From positions 154,780,249 to 154,844,248 of the forward strand of contig CM077149.1 of the NCBI GenBank assembly GCA_039583875.1: DNA of 64,000 nucleotides, written 5' to 3'. A program made the translations under genes and the position numbers. Position 1 is the first letter of the stretch. Every line of letters begins with the position of its first letter. Positions 1-10,571 of the stretch are shown in pieces. The notes under the pieces were generated by a model. The model was not told the DNA's origin. It saw only the letters and a program-made list of their open reading frames with translations, and did not search any database. The stretch comes from Platanthera guangdongensis. Lineage: Eukaryota > Streptophyta > Magnoliopsida > Asparagales > Orchidaceae.

Positions 1-299
1 TTTTATAAAGACAATAATATGACTAGACCATAACATGATTACAGGAGAAAAAAAATTGTACATAATATTTCTTCAATTTGCGCTAGCATATCCTTAGAAG
101 AGAAAAAAAAACGCATACAATATCGTGAACTAATTTTTGAATATAGTACTATCAGGATCATATTGAAAAGGTTGTGAATATGTAAGAAAGGTGAAGATTT
201 TAAGTTTAACTTCAATTATTACAGAAGGATCATATTGAATGAAATAAGGATCACACAACTAATGTATTTTTGATATTTAATTTTAATATATTGGTTTTT
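1..299. other. AT-rich stretch, no gene seen
   Basis: The sequence is AT-rich with scattered A-tracts and no extended reading frame or recognisable repeat end. It may be internal sequence of the element that follows, since no boundary is visible. Confidence 0.5.
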
Positions 300-319
300 G
301 GGCTGGTTCTGGGTACCTG

Positions 320-860
320 AATGTAAGAGCCGGGGTCATACCCTAGTGAACTCTGACTGCCCCGGATCGAAGGTTCGCCCTTCTCCCCTGCAGTAGGTCA
401 CGACGTCGTTGGGGCAAGCCCCACTCGCGTTCGCCAAACGGCTGGTAGGGTCTACCTCTCGCCGTCTCTGGGGACTTGCCTCAATGATCTCTCACTGCCC
501 CGAATCAAAGGTTCGCCCTTCACCATCTCGATAGGTTACGACACTGTCAGGGTTTGCCCCCCTCGCAGTTGCTCAGGTTCAAAGGTCACCCTTCACCACA
601 ATCAACGACACCCCCGGTTCGATTGACTCGACCTCTACCCGACTAGAAGTGTTCTACCCATGCCCTAATAGTACGTTGAGATGTCGTCTGGGTCTTGTCC
701 TTCAATCGCCAACTAATCAGTGGCATCCCCCAGCTCGATGCTCTGATCTCTCACTACCTGACTAGAAGTGTTCGTCCTTTGTCCTGATAGTAGGTTGAGA
801 CATCACATGGGTCTCATCCTTCAACCACGAACATCCAAAAAGGAGATCGTAGTCACGCAT
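320..860. repeat. Diverged tandem repeats, about 125-145 bp period
   Basis: Related blocks recur. Two contain TGCCCCG followed by GAAGGTTCGCCCTTC-like sequence (near 345 and 490). Two contain GACTAGAAGTGTTC followed by CCTGATAGTAGGTTGAGA-like sequence (near 635 and 760). The copies are imperfect. Similar repeat tracts lie between coding region and LTR in Tat-type elements, and a comparable 78-bp array occurs in element E of this window. Confidence 0.5.
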
Positions 861-1270
861 AAAGCGACGGTGCTAACACCACACAAGCTCAAAATAAGGC
901 TTTACGCTAGAAAAATCTACAAACAAAGATGCGATGCGAAGAGGGCATCCTAATCGCCGCAAACAAGAGCTACCACAAAGTACGAGTACATAACCTCAAA
1001 TACAGATACAAGTCCACCACACAATGGCAGAAACATGCAAATACAACTAACATAAACTACATGAGCAAAAATATAAAAGCGAGACCACTACTCGCCCACT
1101 ACATCAACATCAGAATCAGAGCCCAAGTCTTCGTCTTCAGAAAGATCATCAAAACCAAGGCCAGAAACATTGCACTTGAACTTCCATGCCACCATCCGAA
1201 CAGCCTTCGATACTCCGCACCTGAGAGTAACCTCTCAAACATCCTCCATCTGGGGCTCAACCTCTCTGGT

Positions 1271-2545
1271 TCAGATCTCCTCTCGGACCTCTTCAGAAAT
1301 CAAGCAATGATCCCGCATGTAGTCAAGAGAATCCCTGCACTCAACAAGTCCTGCAGCCTTCAACTCTGCGGCCCGCTCTTGTGAAGAAAGGGGTTCCACC
1401 TCGGCCTTTGAAGCCCCTAGCTTAGTCTCCAGACCAGTCACATCTCCATGTGCGCCCTCCAATAGCCGCACAACCTCCTCCGTAGAGGACTACTCTAAGC
1501 AAAGCTCTTCTCGCAATTGCTCCACCTCAACCTTTAGCGCCGACACAACTTGTCGAAAACGAGATACCTCACGATCTCGCCTTCCTCTCAAATCAGAAAG
1601 GGAACTCTCCGCTCCCCGAAACTTCTCCTGAAGTTCAAGATACTCATCCTTCAGGATCACGTAGTGATCATTCAACGTAAGCACTATGTTGGTCTGAGCC
1701 TCGATCTGCAACAGAAACAAATGAGTCAGATACAATAAGAAACAACAAATGAAATAAAAGAAAATCTTTTTACTAACCACGCTATTCATCGCCCTCAAGG
1801 ATGAAGACACGCTTTTCCCTTCCACCGCTTGAGGCGCAGAAACCTCCATAGGAGAAGCCTGAGGGGCAAAAAACCCCAGGACCTCAAGGTCAGGATCGGC
1901 CAGCGTTGCCTTAACTCTGGAGCTGCAAGGAGCCTCCTCTACCAGACAATCTCTCGATTGTGAAGAAGATCGAGGCTCGAGGTCCGCATTGTCATAGACT
2001 TTAATTACCGGCTTTCTCTTTCTCTCACAAACCAGTGACATCGCAGCAGCACGTTCGAGATCAGCTGAAATTCCACACAGCAGCAAGTGTTTCTCCTCCA
2101 CAAATAAAGAAATGCCAAAGAGGGGATTCGCCAGCTTATGAGGCTCGATAAACCCCAACATCGGAGTAAATTCCCGCTCACGCCCTTTCAAACGGCGACA
2201 GCGATCTGGGAGCGATATCCAAAGCTCCAGCAAACACCAAGAATTTCAGACATAGCAGAACAGAGTGTTTCCATGACGATGATCTGTTCGACTCTCGAAC
2301 TCGAGCAACCGCTTATTGCTGTGAACATCAATACGCCTGCTGCCATCAACTCGGACCTCGCACTAGTCTCTGAAAAGATTTAAGGAGAGCCTCAAATCGT
2401 GCTCCCTGAAGAAAGCAACCAACCCCATAATGCGCGTCATTCCAAGAGGTGTGAATTGGGAAACATGAATGCCACAGAACTTCAAGATCTCGACCACCTC
2501 CTCGCACGGCGGTAGATGGAACCCAATCTTAGAGTTGTCTCGCAC
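1271..2545 (-). pseudogene. Antisense accessory ORF of gypsy element (Transposase_28-like, coiled coil)
   Basis: Reading the minus strand, the first part (2545-2363) contains FHLPPCEEVVEILKFCGIHV and GMTRIMGLVAFFREHDL, which resemble the 'putative gypsy type transposon' family (PF04195). A low-complexity middle and a C-terminal coiled-coil part follow (EYLELQEKFRGAESSLSDL, then heptad-rich sequence to 1271). The frame changes near 2360-2230 and there is a stop near 1488, so it is degenerate. A likely 72-bp intron lies at 1706-1777. The product's function is unknown; its position antisense to an LTR matches the accessory ORF of Tat elements. Family assignment is from remembered motifs, not a search. 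Confidence 0.55.
1706..1777 (-). other. Candidate 72-bp intron in accessory ORF
   Basis: On the minus strand this segment starts GTTAGT, ends in a T-rich tract plus TTGCAG, and is strongly AT-rich against GC-balanced flanks. It is 72 bp long and contains no stop, so unspliced translation gives a 24-residue run rich in F, L, I and C that resembles a membrane helix. Intron is the simpler reading because the codons on both sides are soluble and acidic or coiled coil. Confidence 0.6.
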
Positions 2546-2639
2546 AACGTCAACCAGCCCTTGCGTGGATTCTGAACTCTCTCTTCAACACACGGTATCC
2601 TTATTTCCAACTCGGCAGGTAATCCGAACCTTTTTCCCC

Positions 2640-3290
2640 CAAGTAACAATCTACTCAGTGTTAAGCGAAGAGCGTAGATGCATTGGCTGACCCCGCGCGC
2701 AACGCCTCGGTACCTGGTAAGAAGAATATGTCAAATTACACAAAAGAAAGATGCCAAAAAGGTCAAAAGCCCGCACAAGCAAGCCTAGGAAGGACCACCC
2801 TGCGGCATACACACGGTGCGAAGGTGTGCCCCGCGAGCAGCGCGCGAGTCAGCCTCGCGCACGCGGCGTGCCGGACCTCCTCTGTGCGCTCACGACGCAC
2901 GGGTTCGCCAACGAGCGTGCGCGGCGCACGGGTCAACCGCGGGCTCGGGTGGCAGGCATGTCCACCGCACGCGCACGCGTGTGACCTCCCTGTGCGCGCA
3001 CAAGCAACGTACGGGTTCACCCAACGTGCCCACACGCACGCAAGCGCCCGCGCGCGACCGCCCCACGTGGGGGCACCCCGTGCGCGCGACTTGCACGGGT
3101 ACATCTCACTCGGGCGCGCCTCACCCGCGCTCTGCCTCTGGTCACTTTCGCGCCTCACTTTGATGTTTCTTCTGCCACCACATACATTTTTCGGCGCCCC
3201 TTCGTCCGTCAACACCATGGTTTTCGCAATTCAGACTCACTCAAAAGTCCCCGCTCTTCTCCCGCTCAGGATCTGAACAATGGGGACCTT
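2640..3290. other. CpG-rich stretch without a gene
   Basis: The stretch is very rich in CGCG and GCGC motifs (especially 2690-3130). Open frames occur on both strands at once, which is expected from base composition. No domain or repeat unit was recognised. It probably belongs to the gypsy element's region before or within the 3' LTR. Confidence 0.5.
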
Positions 3291-3529
3291 GTGAGGGAAA
3301 ATGATGCAGCTCCCACAATTTATAAGAAATTCGGGTTGCTGTTAGCCAGAGTTCTCAAACCGCCACTAACTTAATGAAGGGTTATGGGAGTAACCACCCC
3401 GCGCGCATTCAACGCGTCCGATCCATGCACTGTCCGCACACGCGATCCCAAAATATGTGATACCAATCTCCCGTGGCCGACCATCCGAGCTGTCAGTTGT
3501 ATCCTCCCGACCGCCCTCCGCGAGGATGG

Positions 3530-3960
3530 TGCCAGGCGGCCTCCGCCCAACCGGCCTCCGCCCAACCGACCTCCGCGAGGCCGATGCTCGGGCGGCCTCC
3601 GCCCGCCCGACTTCCATGGACCTAGTGGTTGGATGTCCTTCGCCCTACTGGCCCTCGCAAGGCCTGCGCGGGTGCCACCCGATCGGCCTCCGTGAGGCCG
3701 GCGCCCGGTCCGCCTTCGCCAGACCGACCTCCGGGAGGCCGACGCTCGGCGGCCTTCGCCCAGCCTCCCCTCACAAGGCTGGAGCGGGCGCCGCCTAGTC
3801 GGCCTCTATGAGGTCGGCGCCTGGGCGGCCTTCTCCCGGCCAGCCTCCGAGAGGCCGATGCGCGGACGGCCTTTGCCCGGCCGGCCCTCGTGAGCCCGAC
3901 GCGATCGCCCTCCCCCCCGGCCGGGTCTCCCCCTGGTCGACCTCCCTTCGACCGCCACCG
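3530..3960. repeat. GC-rich minisatellite in LTR
   Basis: Imperfect tandem copies of blocks such as CGGCCTCCGCCCAACC and GAGGCCGGCGCCCGG recur through this interval. The unit is roughly 60 bp, with a shorter 16-bp repeat at 3537-3571. It resembles the 47-bp GC-rich arrays in the LTRs of element E in position and composition. Confidence 0.7.
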
Positions 3961-4195
3961 TCTGATCTCCCTCCCGCGATCGTCGCTGTTCGTTATGCGG
4001 GAAACCACCTACGTAACCACCAGTGTAACCGCCTATAATAGTGGGTGTAAATATCTGAAATTATGACGGTTTGCGAATAACGAAATTATGAAAACAATAT
4101 GCATCTTAAACTATATTAGAAATGATCTGCAATTAGTAATTCAGATGGTTACGGTCTGCGAATAACCACATAACTACCGTAACCACCACTGGGGC

Positions 4196-4206
4196 CTATA
4201 AAAAGG
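4196..4206 (+). promoter_or_regulatory. TATA box of LTR
   Basis: CTATAAAAAGG is followed about 25-35 bp downstream by a C/T-rich stretch typical of plant LTR transcription starts. It supports plus orientation for the element. Confidence 0.6.
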
Positions 4207-4795
4207 ACACCAGACCCCTTCTATTCGAACTTTTCTCCTCTCAGTCTTCTCCTACGGGCCAAAGCTCTACTAAAATTCTCCTACAAGCTGTCTTCCGACT
4301 TCTTCGAAGATCTGTCAGAGCCTACGACGCTCCTACGTGCGAGGAATTCTGCCATCCTTCCTCAGTAATCTCTCCTGCATGCAGAGCATTCCACCAGCCT
4401 TCCTCAGCGATCCTGTTGCGCACAGCCGCCAGCGCTCAACGTCAACACAACGATGAGCAGCATTCCCCTTCATCGGAGAAGTCAAAGACAGAGTTTCGCA
4501 AGTGGTGGCCTGCCACTCTCCGACCAAGCTATATTTTCTCACCCCCAAGCTATAACGAGTACCAGCCTGTCGCCCTCGGTTTTTCCAAAACAATGTAAAC
4601 AACAACAAATAGTGAAGTTTGACCGGCACCGAACCGATCAAGTGGTTTTTTACGCCATTCACGGCTTTTTCACGTTAAAAATCTGTCTGTTCATTTCTCT
4701 ACTTTCTCTGTGACTGATTGCGCGCTCGACCGCTCCGCGAGCTAAGGAGACCAAGTTTAGTCCGGTCTACTGAGAGCCTCGAGCGACCCGCAACA

Positions 4796-5576
4796 AAATG
4801 TTATAGAAAAAAATTACATAATTAAATTACTAAAGAGATCATTCGATAAAATGCTAAAAAAATAACAACACGTGTTTGAGTGAAAAGACATCTTTACAAA
4901 TAAAAAAGACAAGAATACAAGAGCAAGAGAATAAAAAGATTATACGAGGGATTGAAATAGCAAGAGTAAGAAGTAAATTGCAAAGAGAAAATACAAAAAG
5001 TGTAGATAATGAAATGAACCAATCTAGAAGTAAGGATTAGATGTTGGCGTTCTAGAATCAGCCTTCATTTTATAGTTGAAAAGTTCCAAGTACACGCCCT
5101 GAAGCCATAACCTGACATGGGGGCGTATATTTGGAGAAAAACCGCCAAAATAAACCCCGAGAAATGCATGGAGTAAAAGCGTTGTTTTGGTCATAAAAAT
5201 CTGAACACAACTTCATGTCACGCCTTATACCTAGGGCGTGCCCAATTCGAGTGGAAACAACCTCTGTCAGGGGGTAACTGTTGGCTTTCAGTTGTTACTG
5301 GAGCGGTCACGCCCTCAAGTCACGCCATGACCTGCGGGCGTGTAATTTTAAAACTGAACTTCAGAAGTCACGACCTGTTGAAATGGTCCTTGAGGCGTGA
5401 TCTAGCTGACATGCCCTCAGACCACGCCTTGACCCGAGGGTGTGTAACTTTAAAATTCCACTATCTGCAAACCAAATTGATGGAATTGCAACAAAACTTC
5501 TCCTAAGCCCTGGAAAACACAAAATAAAGTAAATTTGTACAACCTCGGGTTCACAGGAGGCAACTCAAAGAGAAGT
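4796..5576. other. No gene; three diverged repeat copies
   Basis: An A-rich segment (4796-5060) is followed by three diverged copies of a motif with CACGCCCT...GACCTG(C/A)GGGCGTGT (near 5090, 5310 and 5410). No coding potential was seen. This is probably old LTR debris. Confidence 0.4.
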
Positions 5577-6275
5577 GCTGAGTTAGGGGCGAGAGGGGCG
5601 AGAGGATTGCAGAGGCGAGTAGGACCATAGGGTCAACCCACCGGTACTTCAAAAAGGCAAAACATAATGGGCGAGACGGGAGCAGCGGAGCAGGCGAGAC
5701 GGCCCTCGCGGCGTGTGATAGCCTCTTTTGGCGAGACAGCTTTCACGAGGCGGGGGACTAGCGAGGCGAGCTGATAGACTTCTCTCGCCCGCCGGTTATT
5801 TTCTTACTCACCATATGAGAAAAATGTATTTTTACTTTCCTACCCTCAAGAGGGGATTTTACTCTTTTACCCCAGGTAATTTTACCCCTTTGCCCTTTGG
5901 GGTCTGCGTATAACCCTTCAGAACAACGGAGTTTGACTGTTGGCAGACCCAGCCCAGGGTATTTTAGTAATTTCAGATCGGTTCAGTTTGGTTATTGGCA
6001 GGTCAAATTCAGAGACCTATAAATTGACCGATAAGGTGCCTTGAAGAAGGTTGTTGAACCCTTTCTTCTTCTTCCTCCAAGGCACATATCTCAGCACTAG
6101 CTAGAGAGGGGAAGAACTTCTAATTCTTCCGGGTAAGAGGTGAGACCTCCAAGCTGAAGCCCACGGTCTATTTCTAGTTCCGAGACTCACGTCGAGAAGG
6201 GGGTTCGGGAAGAGTAGGTGTGAGCTGCAACTTTAGGTCCGAACTCTAGGTGAAGTCGAGCTACTGACTTCAACA
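5577..6275 (+). repeat. LTR-like fragment with TATA box
   Basis: A GAGGCGAG-rich segment leads to CCTATAAATTGACC (about 6018-6031), then a pyrimidine-rich leader and an end reading CTTCAACA. TG...CA limits can be drawn at 5577 and 6275. No flanking target duplication, primer site or partner copy was found, so a solo or truncated LTR is only one possibility. Confidence 0.3.
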
Positions 6276-6362
6276 AAATTAAGCTTAAAATTGAATAAAA
6301 CACTAATAAATTATTTAAAATGAAAATCTAAACTATGATAAATATATATATATATATATAGA

Positions 6363-6686
6363 AATAATTACCCAAACCTCCCATGTAAACTAGCATAATT
6401 AGTGAGAGCACCCCTCTTATTTCGAAATTACAAAAAACTCCCCTTAAGTTTTCATTTCATTACCAAAACCTCCACTGATCTTTTCATTTCATTGCATTCA
6501 TGAAGGAAAATACCCCCCTGGACACTGTTCACCGATGTTTTTGTGCATGAATGTTATGAAATTAAATCTTCAGGAGAGGTTTTTGTAATGAAATGAAAAC
6601 TTTAGGGGAAGTTTTTGTAATTTCGAAAATAAGAGGGGTGCTGTCAGTAATTTAGCAAAGTTAGAGGGGAGGTCCCGGTAAATGGC
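6363..6686. mobile_element. MITE with about 110-bp terminal inverted repeats
   Basis: The left half (ACCCAAACCTCCC...GCACCCCTCTTATTTCG...) is the near reverse complement of the right half (...CGAAAATAAGAGGGGTGC...GGGGAGGTCCCGGTAAAT). The inverted pairing covers most of the 324 bp. Both sides abut (TA)n tracts (6340-6361 and 6688-6705), consistent with insertion into TA-rich target. There is no coding capacity. The superfamily is not clear from the ends. Confidence 0.8.
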
Positions 6687-6706
6687 CCTATATATATATA
6701 TATAAT

Positions 6707-7532
6707 ATGTACTATCACTCATCTTCCATCTCCGTCGGGAACGACAATAGCAACACCCTCCTATTTATCTTCCTCGGCCTGCACGCGTCCATCCTTCTTC
6801 GATGCGCCAGTACGCTGTTTCTTTGTCATCGACGTCCTCCCATCGTCGACCCCAGTACGCTGTTTCTTTGTCATCGACGTCCTCCCATCGTCGACCCCAC
6901 CGATCAGCAACCCTCATCGACTCGTCCACACACGCGCCTCCTCGTCGCCATCTCCTCGAGCTCATTGAGCCTCCAACACACTTCGTTCTTCCCCATCTTC
7001 ATCGCGGCAAGAAGTCGACTTCGCCTGCCCCTCCGCCGCCACCCTGGTTCTAATGTCGGGAACACCGCCGATTGTCCGGTCGACACTTCTGATGTGACCA
7101 GATTCATTTGACCACGACCACACGCCGCCCTTGTCTGTCCCTCCACTGACTCGGCTCGAGCAGTCGCCTACACCGGACGCTGATGTACAACCTCTCCCCA
7201 CGGCGGTGGACATTCCGCAGCTGATGCCGGCCCTTGCTCTGCCAGACCATGCCTTGCCGACCCCTGCTCCGCTGATCCCGAAGGATCCATTCATATTGCC
7301 AACTGTCGCTCCTACAACCTCCTTGTTTCTGTTACTAACGCTCCATCAGCCCCACCAAACACATTCCGTCCTCTACCCGTTGTTCCGACGACACCGCCGC
7401 TCCTCGCCGAAGCCACCACCAACGCGACACACTAGCATGCGCTATTCTGGCGCAAAGTCAAGATGACAGATGACTCGGCTGACCATGTGAAGTTTGAGCT
7501 TGAGGTCAAACTCGGTTTTGAAGACAGATGAA
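6707..7532 (+). other. Unassigned C-rich stretch with 45-bp tandem duplication
   Basis: A C-rich sequence has several short open frames, with P/S/T-rich translations. An exact 45-bp direct duplication lies at 6808-6852 and 6853-6897. The frame near 7131-7466 (PPLTRLEQSPTPDADVQPLP) resembles the low-complexity region often seen in copia gag or leader sequence, but no domain is recognisable. No function is proposed. Confidence 0.35.
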
Positions 7533-7850
7533 ATGTTATGGATTCTATACATCAATTATCTAAATTTATTATTATTATTAAGTCAAGTTATTGCATCGAG
7601 TCAAATGCATTAGTCGAGTCATTTCATTTCATTAGTTGCGTCGAGTCCTTAATGCTTTATGTTTTCGGGTTTAGGGTACACCCATGTCATTGGTGGTCTT
7701 ATATAAACCCATGAATTCTTGTAATGAATATTATAATGAAGAAACCTAATTTCTAGTCTTCTCTCTTTTGTCCCTCAAGTTCTAAGGTTAGGGTCGAGCT
7801 CAGTTCCCCTTCCCCTCTCCTCTTGTAGTCTCTGTGGGTTGGTAGGTATA
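7533..7850 (+). repeat. Possible copia LTR fragment
   Basis: The segment begins TGTTATGGATTCTATACATC and includes CTTATATAAACCCATG (TATA-like, near 7700), followed by a CTTCTCTCTTTTG leader. This matches small copia LTR layout. The 3' end and primer site are not clear, and RT-like sequence follows within about 40 bp, implying a deletion. Confidence 0.3.
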
Positions 7851-7879
7851 CATATTTCTACTCAAATTCTTTCCAGATG

Positions 7880-8364
7880 AACAAGTTGGTAGGTATAATG
7901 CTTGGTTAGTTACTAAGGACTTCATCTAGACATATGAGGAGTACTTCGTTGACATATATTCCCTTATAAAATGCATTTACTTTCTACGGGTTATGTTCCT
8001 TGTTGCAAAAAATAAAGATTAATCTATGTTTTAGCTTGATGTCAAGAATGCCTTTTTATATGACAATCTTAAGAAGATAATGTATACAAAGCAACCTCCA
8101 AGGTATATTACTTAAGGAGAGACTCAAATTGGCAAGTTAGAGAAGGTCATCTATGGTCTTAAATAGAGCTCAAAAACTTGGTTTGATAAGTTTATCTCAG
8201 TCATGCACACCATTGGCTTCTGTTGAAACCATATCGATAATTAATTCTTTGGAGATGGTAGGATATATGTGTTTTGTAGTTCTTGCGGTCCATGTGAATG
8301 ACAACCTTCTTATAGGTAATCATTTTTCTGGCATGGATAAAACACAGATTTATGTGTGTAAACA
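7880..8364 (+). pseudogene. Ty1/copia reverse transcriptase remnant (first part)
   Basis: With several stops and shifts, the plus strand still reads ARLVTKDF, LDVKNAFLYDNLKK, MYTKQPPRYIT, GKLEKVIYGLK, WFDKF and VLAVHVNDNLLIG. In order, these match the copia RT landmarks (LDVKNAFLHG, QPPGF, KSLYGLKQ, VYVDDML). The catalytic VDD region is changed to VND. The remnant stops at the insertion site of element C and resumes at 40265. Confidence 0.8.
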
Positions 8365-8702
8365 TGATAAGAAGAAGGTGGGAGAGAGAGAGAGAGAGAG
8401 ATCTAGAGAACTAAGAGGAGAAAACTAGGGTTGAGAGGAGGAAATGAGAAGAATACCCGATAATCTTACATATCCATCCGAGAGGGGGTCCGGGTATATT
8501 TATACCCGGACCAAGGCCGGCCGGCCAAGGGGGGCAGGTCGGCCCCAATGGGGGCTGAACCGGGTGGGTTCAGTCCCCCGAGCCGCCATTTAGATAGTAG
8601 GGGCTGAACCGGTTGTTTCAGCCCCGTTGTTGCCTTCAGACCTCCTTGCTTCGTCGTGTGTACTGACGTCCAAAGAAGCGGGCGCCATCCGGAGGTGTAA
8701 CA
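8365..8702 (-). repeat. 3' LTR of element C
   Basis: 338 bp, TG...CA on the plus strand. It contains a (GA)n tract, a palindromic TATA region (8490-8509, TATAAATATA on the minus strand) and two stem-loops with GCTGAACC/GGTTCAG-type arms (8551-8579; 8600-8625, imperfect). It is about 24 bp longer than its partner because of an extra CCGGCCAAGGGGGGCAGGTCGG-like block. Confidence 0.95.
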
Positions 8703-9186
8703 TTCCTCTCCCCATCAAGAGCCAGCTTGTCCTCAAGGTGGTAGTCAGGGTACAACTCTCGAAACTCCATCAGATCCACCCAAATATTGTGCGCTGCAGT
8801 CATATGTTGCCATTTAACCAATACTTCAGGACGGTACTCCATCCCGCGACGCTTCCACTTGAGCATCAGGACCTCCTCAGGTAACGGTCGTAGTTCGCCC
8901 ATAGAAGTAGCCTCAGGCAGAAGAGGACTCGCCTGAACGGTGGCGCCAATCTTCTTCTTCAGTAGGGAAACATGAAAGGTCGGATGTATCCGCGACCCCT
9001 CGGGTAGTGCTAACGTGTAAGCGACCGGGCCAACCCGACGAACAATCCGAAAGGGCCCATAGTAATGGGGGGCCAGCTTATGATTCGTCCGCTGGGCGAC
9101 AGACAACTGCCTGTAGGGACGGAGCTTTAGGAAGACCTCATCATCCACCTGGAACTCTCAGTCTGTGCGATGTTTGTCTGCCTGCG
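8636..9186 (-). pseudogene. Element C integrase C-terminus with chromodomain-like tail
   Basis: The translation reads [48 protein letters not shown] and then [20 protein letters not shown]. The last block is the aromatic-rich chromodomain-like module that chromoviruses place at the integrase end, thought to guide integration to chromatin. The frame runs on into the LTR and stops at 8636. The upstream end is cut by element D at 9187; the integrase core resumes at 13500. Confidence 0.9.
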
Positions 9187-10482
9187 TGTTGGAACCCCAG
9201 TTATGATTTGGGCAAGGATCACTATTAGGTTTACTTAGATTGACCCAAAATGTATAGTCATGGGTCATAGGTTTATTTCCAGATGTGCCTCAGAAGAATT
9301 CCAAGTAATGCAGTTGTCAGAAAATCAGTTCGACGATAGTCGAACTCAGTTCGACGAACGTCGAACTCAGGTCGATGAATTATGAGTTCCTTCTCTGAAC
9401 TCAGGTCGACGAACTCTGATCTCAAGAAAGAAGTTCAGCTCGACGAATTCCAGCAGAGCTCGACGAACTCCGAGCTCAGGTCGACGATCGACAAACTCAA
9501 GACAGATTCCCAGCTCGACAAAATAGAAGCTGAGCTCGACGATCTGCGAGCTCAGGTCGACGAATTCTGTGCAGTTATTCCAGGATTATTTATTGACAGT
9601 TGGCAGATCAACTCTAGAATTAATTACAGTCAATATGGAAATAGTCGTTCAAATGTTGCATTAAACATGGGTTGTTTCAGGAGTTAATTCAGGATCAATT
9701 CCCAAAACATATTCTACTTTCGGGAATGCTTCATCCGTCATCAAGAGAAACGAAATTCAAATGTTGGATAGTCGGGACAGAGAAAAATATAAAAGACAAG
9801 AAGATAGAGACAGTAAAGAAGGAAGACAAAGGAACACAAAAATATACAGACATGAATAAAGATAGAGATACAGTGAAGGCCTTTCTTTTTACAGAGAAGG
9901 AGGAACTCTGCATCAATCAACATATTCATCAGAGTTTTCCATCTGCTCCAGACTTCTTAAGAGACATAAAATTAATATCAGTCTAAGAAGCTTGCTGGAG
10001 ACAACATCAATCTGAAGGCCTATCACCCTGAAGCAAAGCTCCAAATTTCCCTGAACCATTCTACATCACAGGGGGAGCCATTTGCTAACATCTTATCCAC
10101 TAAGTCTTCTCAGTTATTTATTGAGAAAGAGAAGACACTATCATCTCTCAACCCCCCCACTGTATACAGGGTTATAACTCCATTCAAAAGTTATTTCTGA
10201 TTGCAAGTCACCTGACCAAAAGACTTGAGGTTTGGTTTTTGAGCACCTGATCAAAAGCTCATTGGTGTCAGCTACCTGATCAAAAATCTGAGTGGATTTC
10301 TACCAGGGTGGTAGAAGAGTGGATGTACCCAGGTTGGAGAACCACTATAAAATCCTTGTGTCTTCTGGTTGCTTGCTCTCTTTCTTGTTTTTCTTTGTGC
10401 TGTGATCTTCTGCTCTTTATAGTTTTATATATACTTGTATCTCTGATTAGTGTTAGTTAAGATCTATACACCAAAACTTTCA
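9187..10482 (+). repeat. 5' LTR of element D
   Basis: 1296 bp, TGTTGGAACC...AACTTTCA. The 5' third (9326-9560) carries many copies of TCGACGAA/GTCGAACTC motifs. A GGGGGAG block also occurs internally at about 10069. It is almost identical to the partner at 12213. Confidence 0.95.
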
Positions 10483-10500
10483 ATTGGTATCAGAGCAGAT
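10483..10500 (+). promoter_or_regulatory. Primer-binding site of element D
   Basis: ATTGGTATCAGAGCAGAT follows the LTR end directly and is complementary to the 3' end of plant initiator tRNA-Met, the usual minus-strand primer of copia elements. Confidence 0.9.
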
Positions 10501-10571
10501 TATCTTAGTTGTACAGGCTAACACCTGAATCAAAACGATCTGATAGATCTTATCTTTCTTTAGAGTTTATC

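Larger units (their letters stand above)
300..4795 (+). mobile_element. 3' portion of a Tat-like Ty3/gypsy element
   Basis: The order seen is diverged internal repeats (320-860), an antisense ORF with a Transposase_28-like segment (1271-2545, minus), a GC-rich stretch, then a sequence with LTR promoter features (TATA at 4196) ending near ...CCCGCAACA at about 4795. Tat-lineage elements such as Grande or RIRE2 relatives are known to carry an antisense ORF between pol and the 3' LTR, and this layout fits a plus-strand copy. No gag or pol is in the window, the second LTR is not present, and the LTR start is not fixed by a target duplication. The assignment is inference from layout. Confidence 0.5.
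3292..4795 (+). repeat. Probable LTR of the Tat-like element
   Basis: The segment begins near TGTGAGGGAAAA, preceded by AATGGGGACCT (a weak polypurine tract), and ends near GACCCGCAACA. It contains a GC-rich minisatellite, duplicated TTACGGTCTGCGAATAAC-like blocks (4060s and 4150s) and a TATA box with a pyrimidine-rich leader. TG...CA ends and promoter features support an LTR, but no partner LTR is in the window, so both limits are approximate. Confidence 0.45.

Noticed and set aside
2683..3276. Several overlapping long frames on both strands in the CpG-rich stretch
   Set aside because: Stops are rare simply because of base composition; no conserved motif in any of the frames.
9382..9687. 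101-residue frame found in both copies of a repeat (also 12408-12713), coiled-coil-like
   Set aside because: It is inside the LTRs of element D and is generated by the TCGACGAA/GAACTC motif array. A functional peptide cannot be excluded but nothing supports it.
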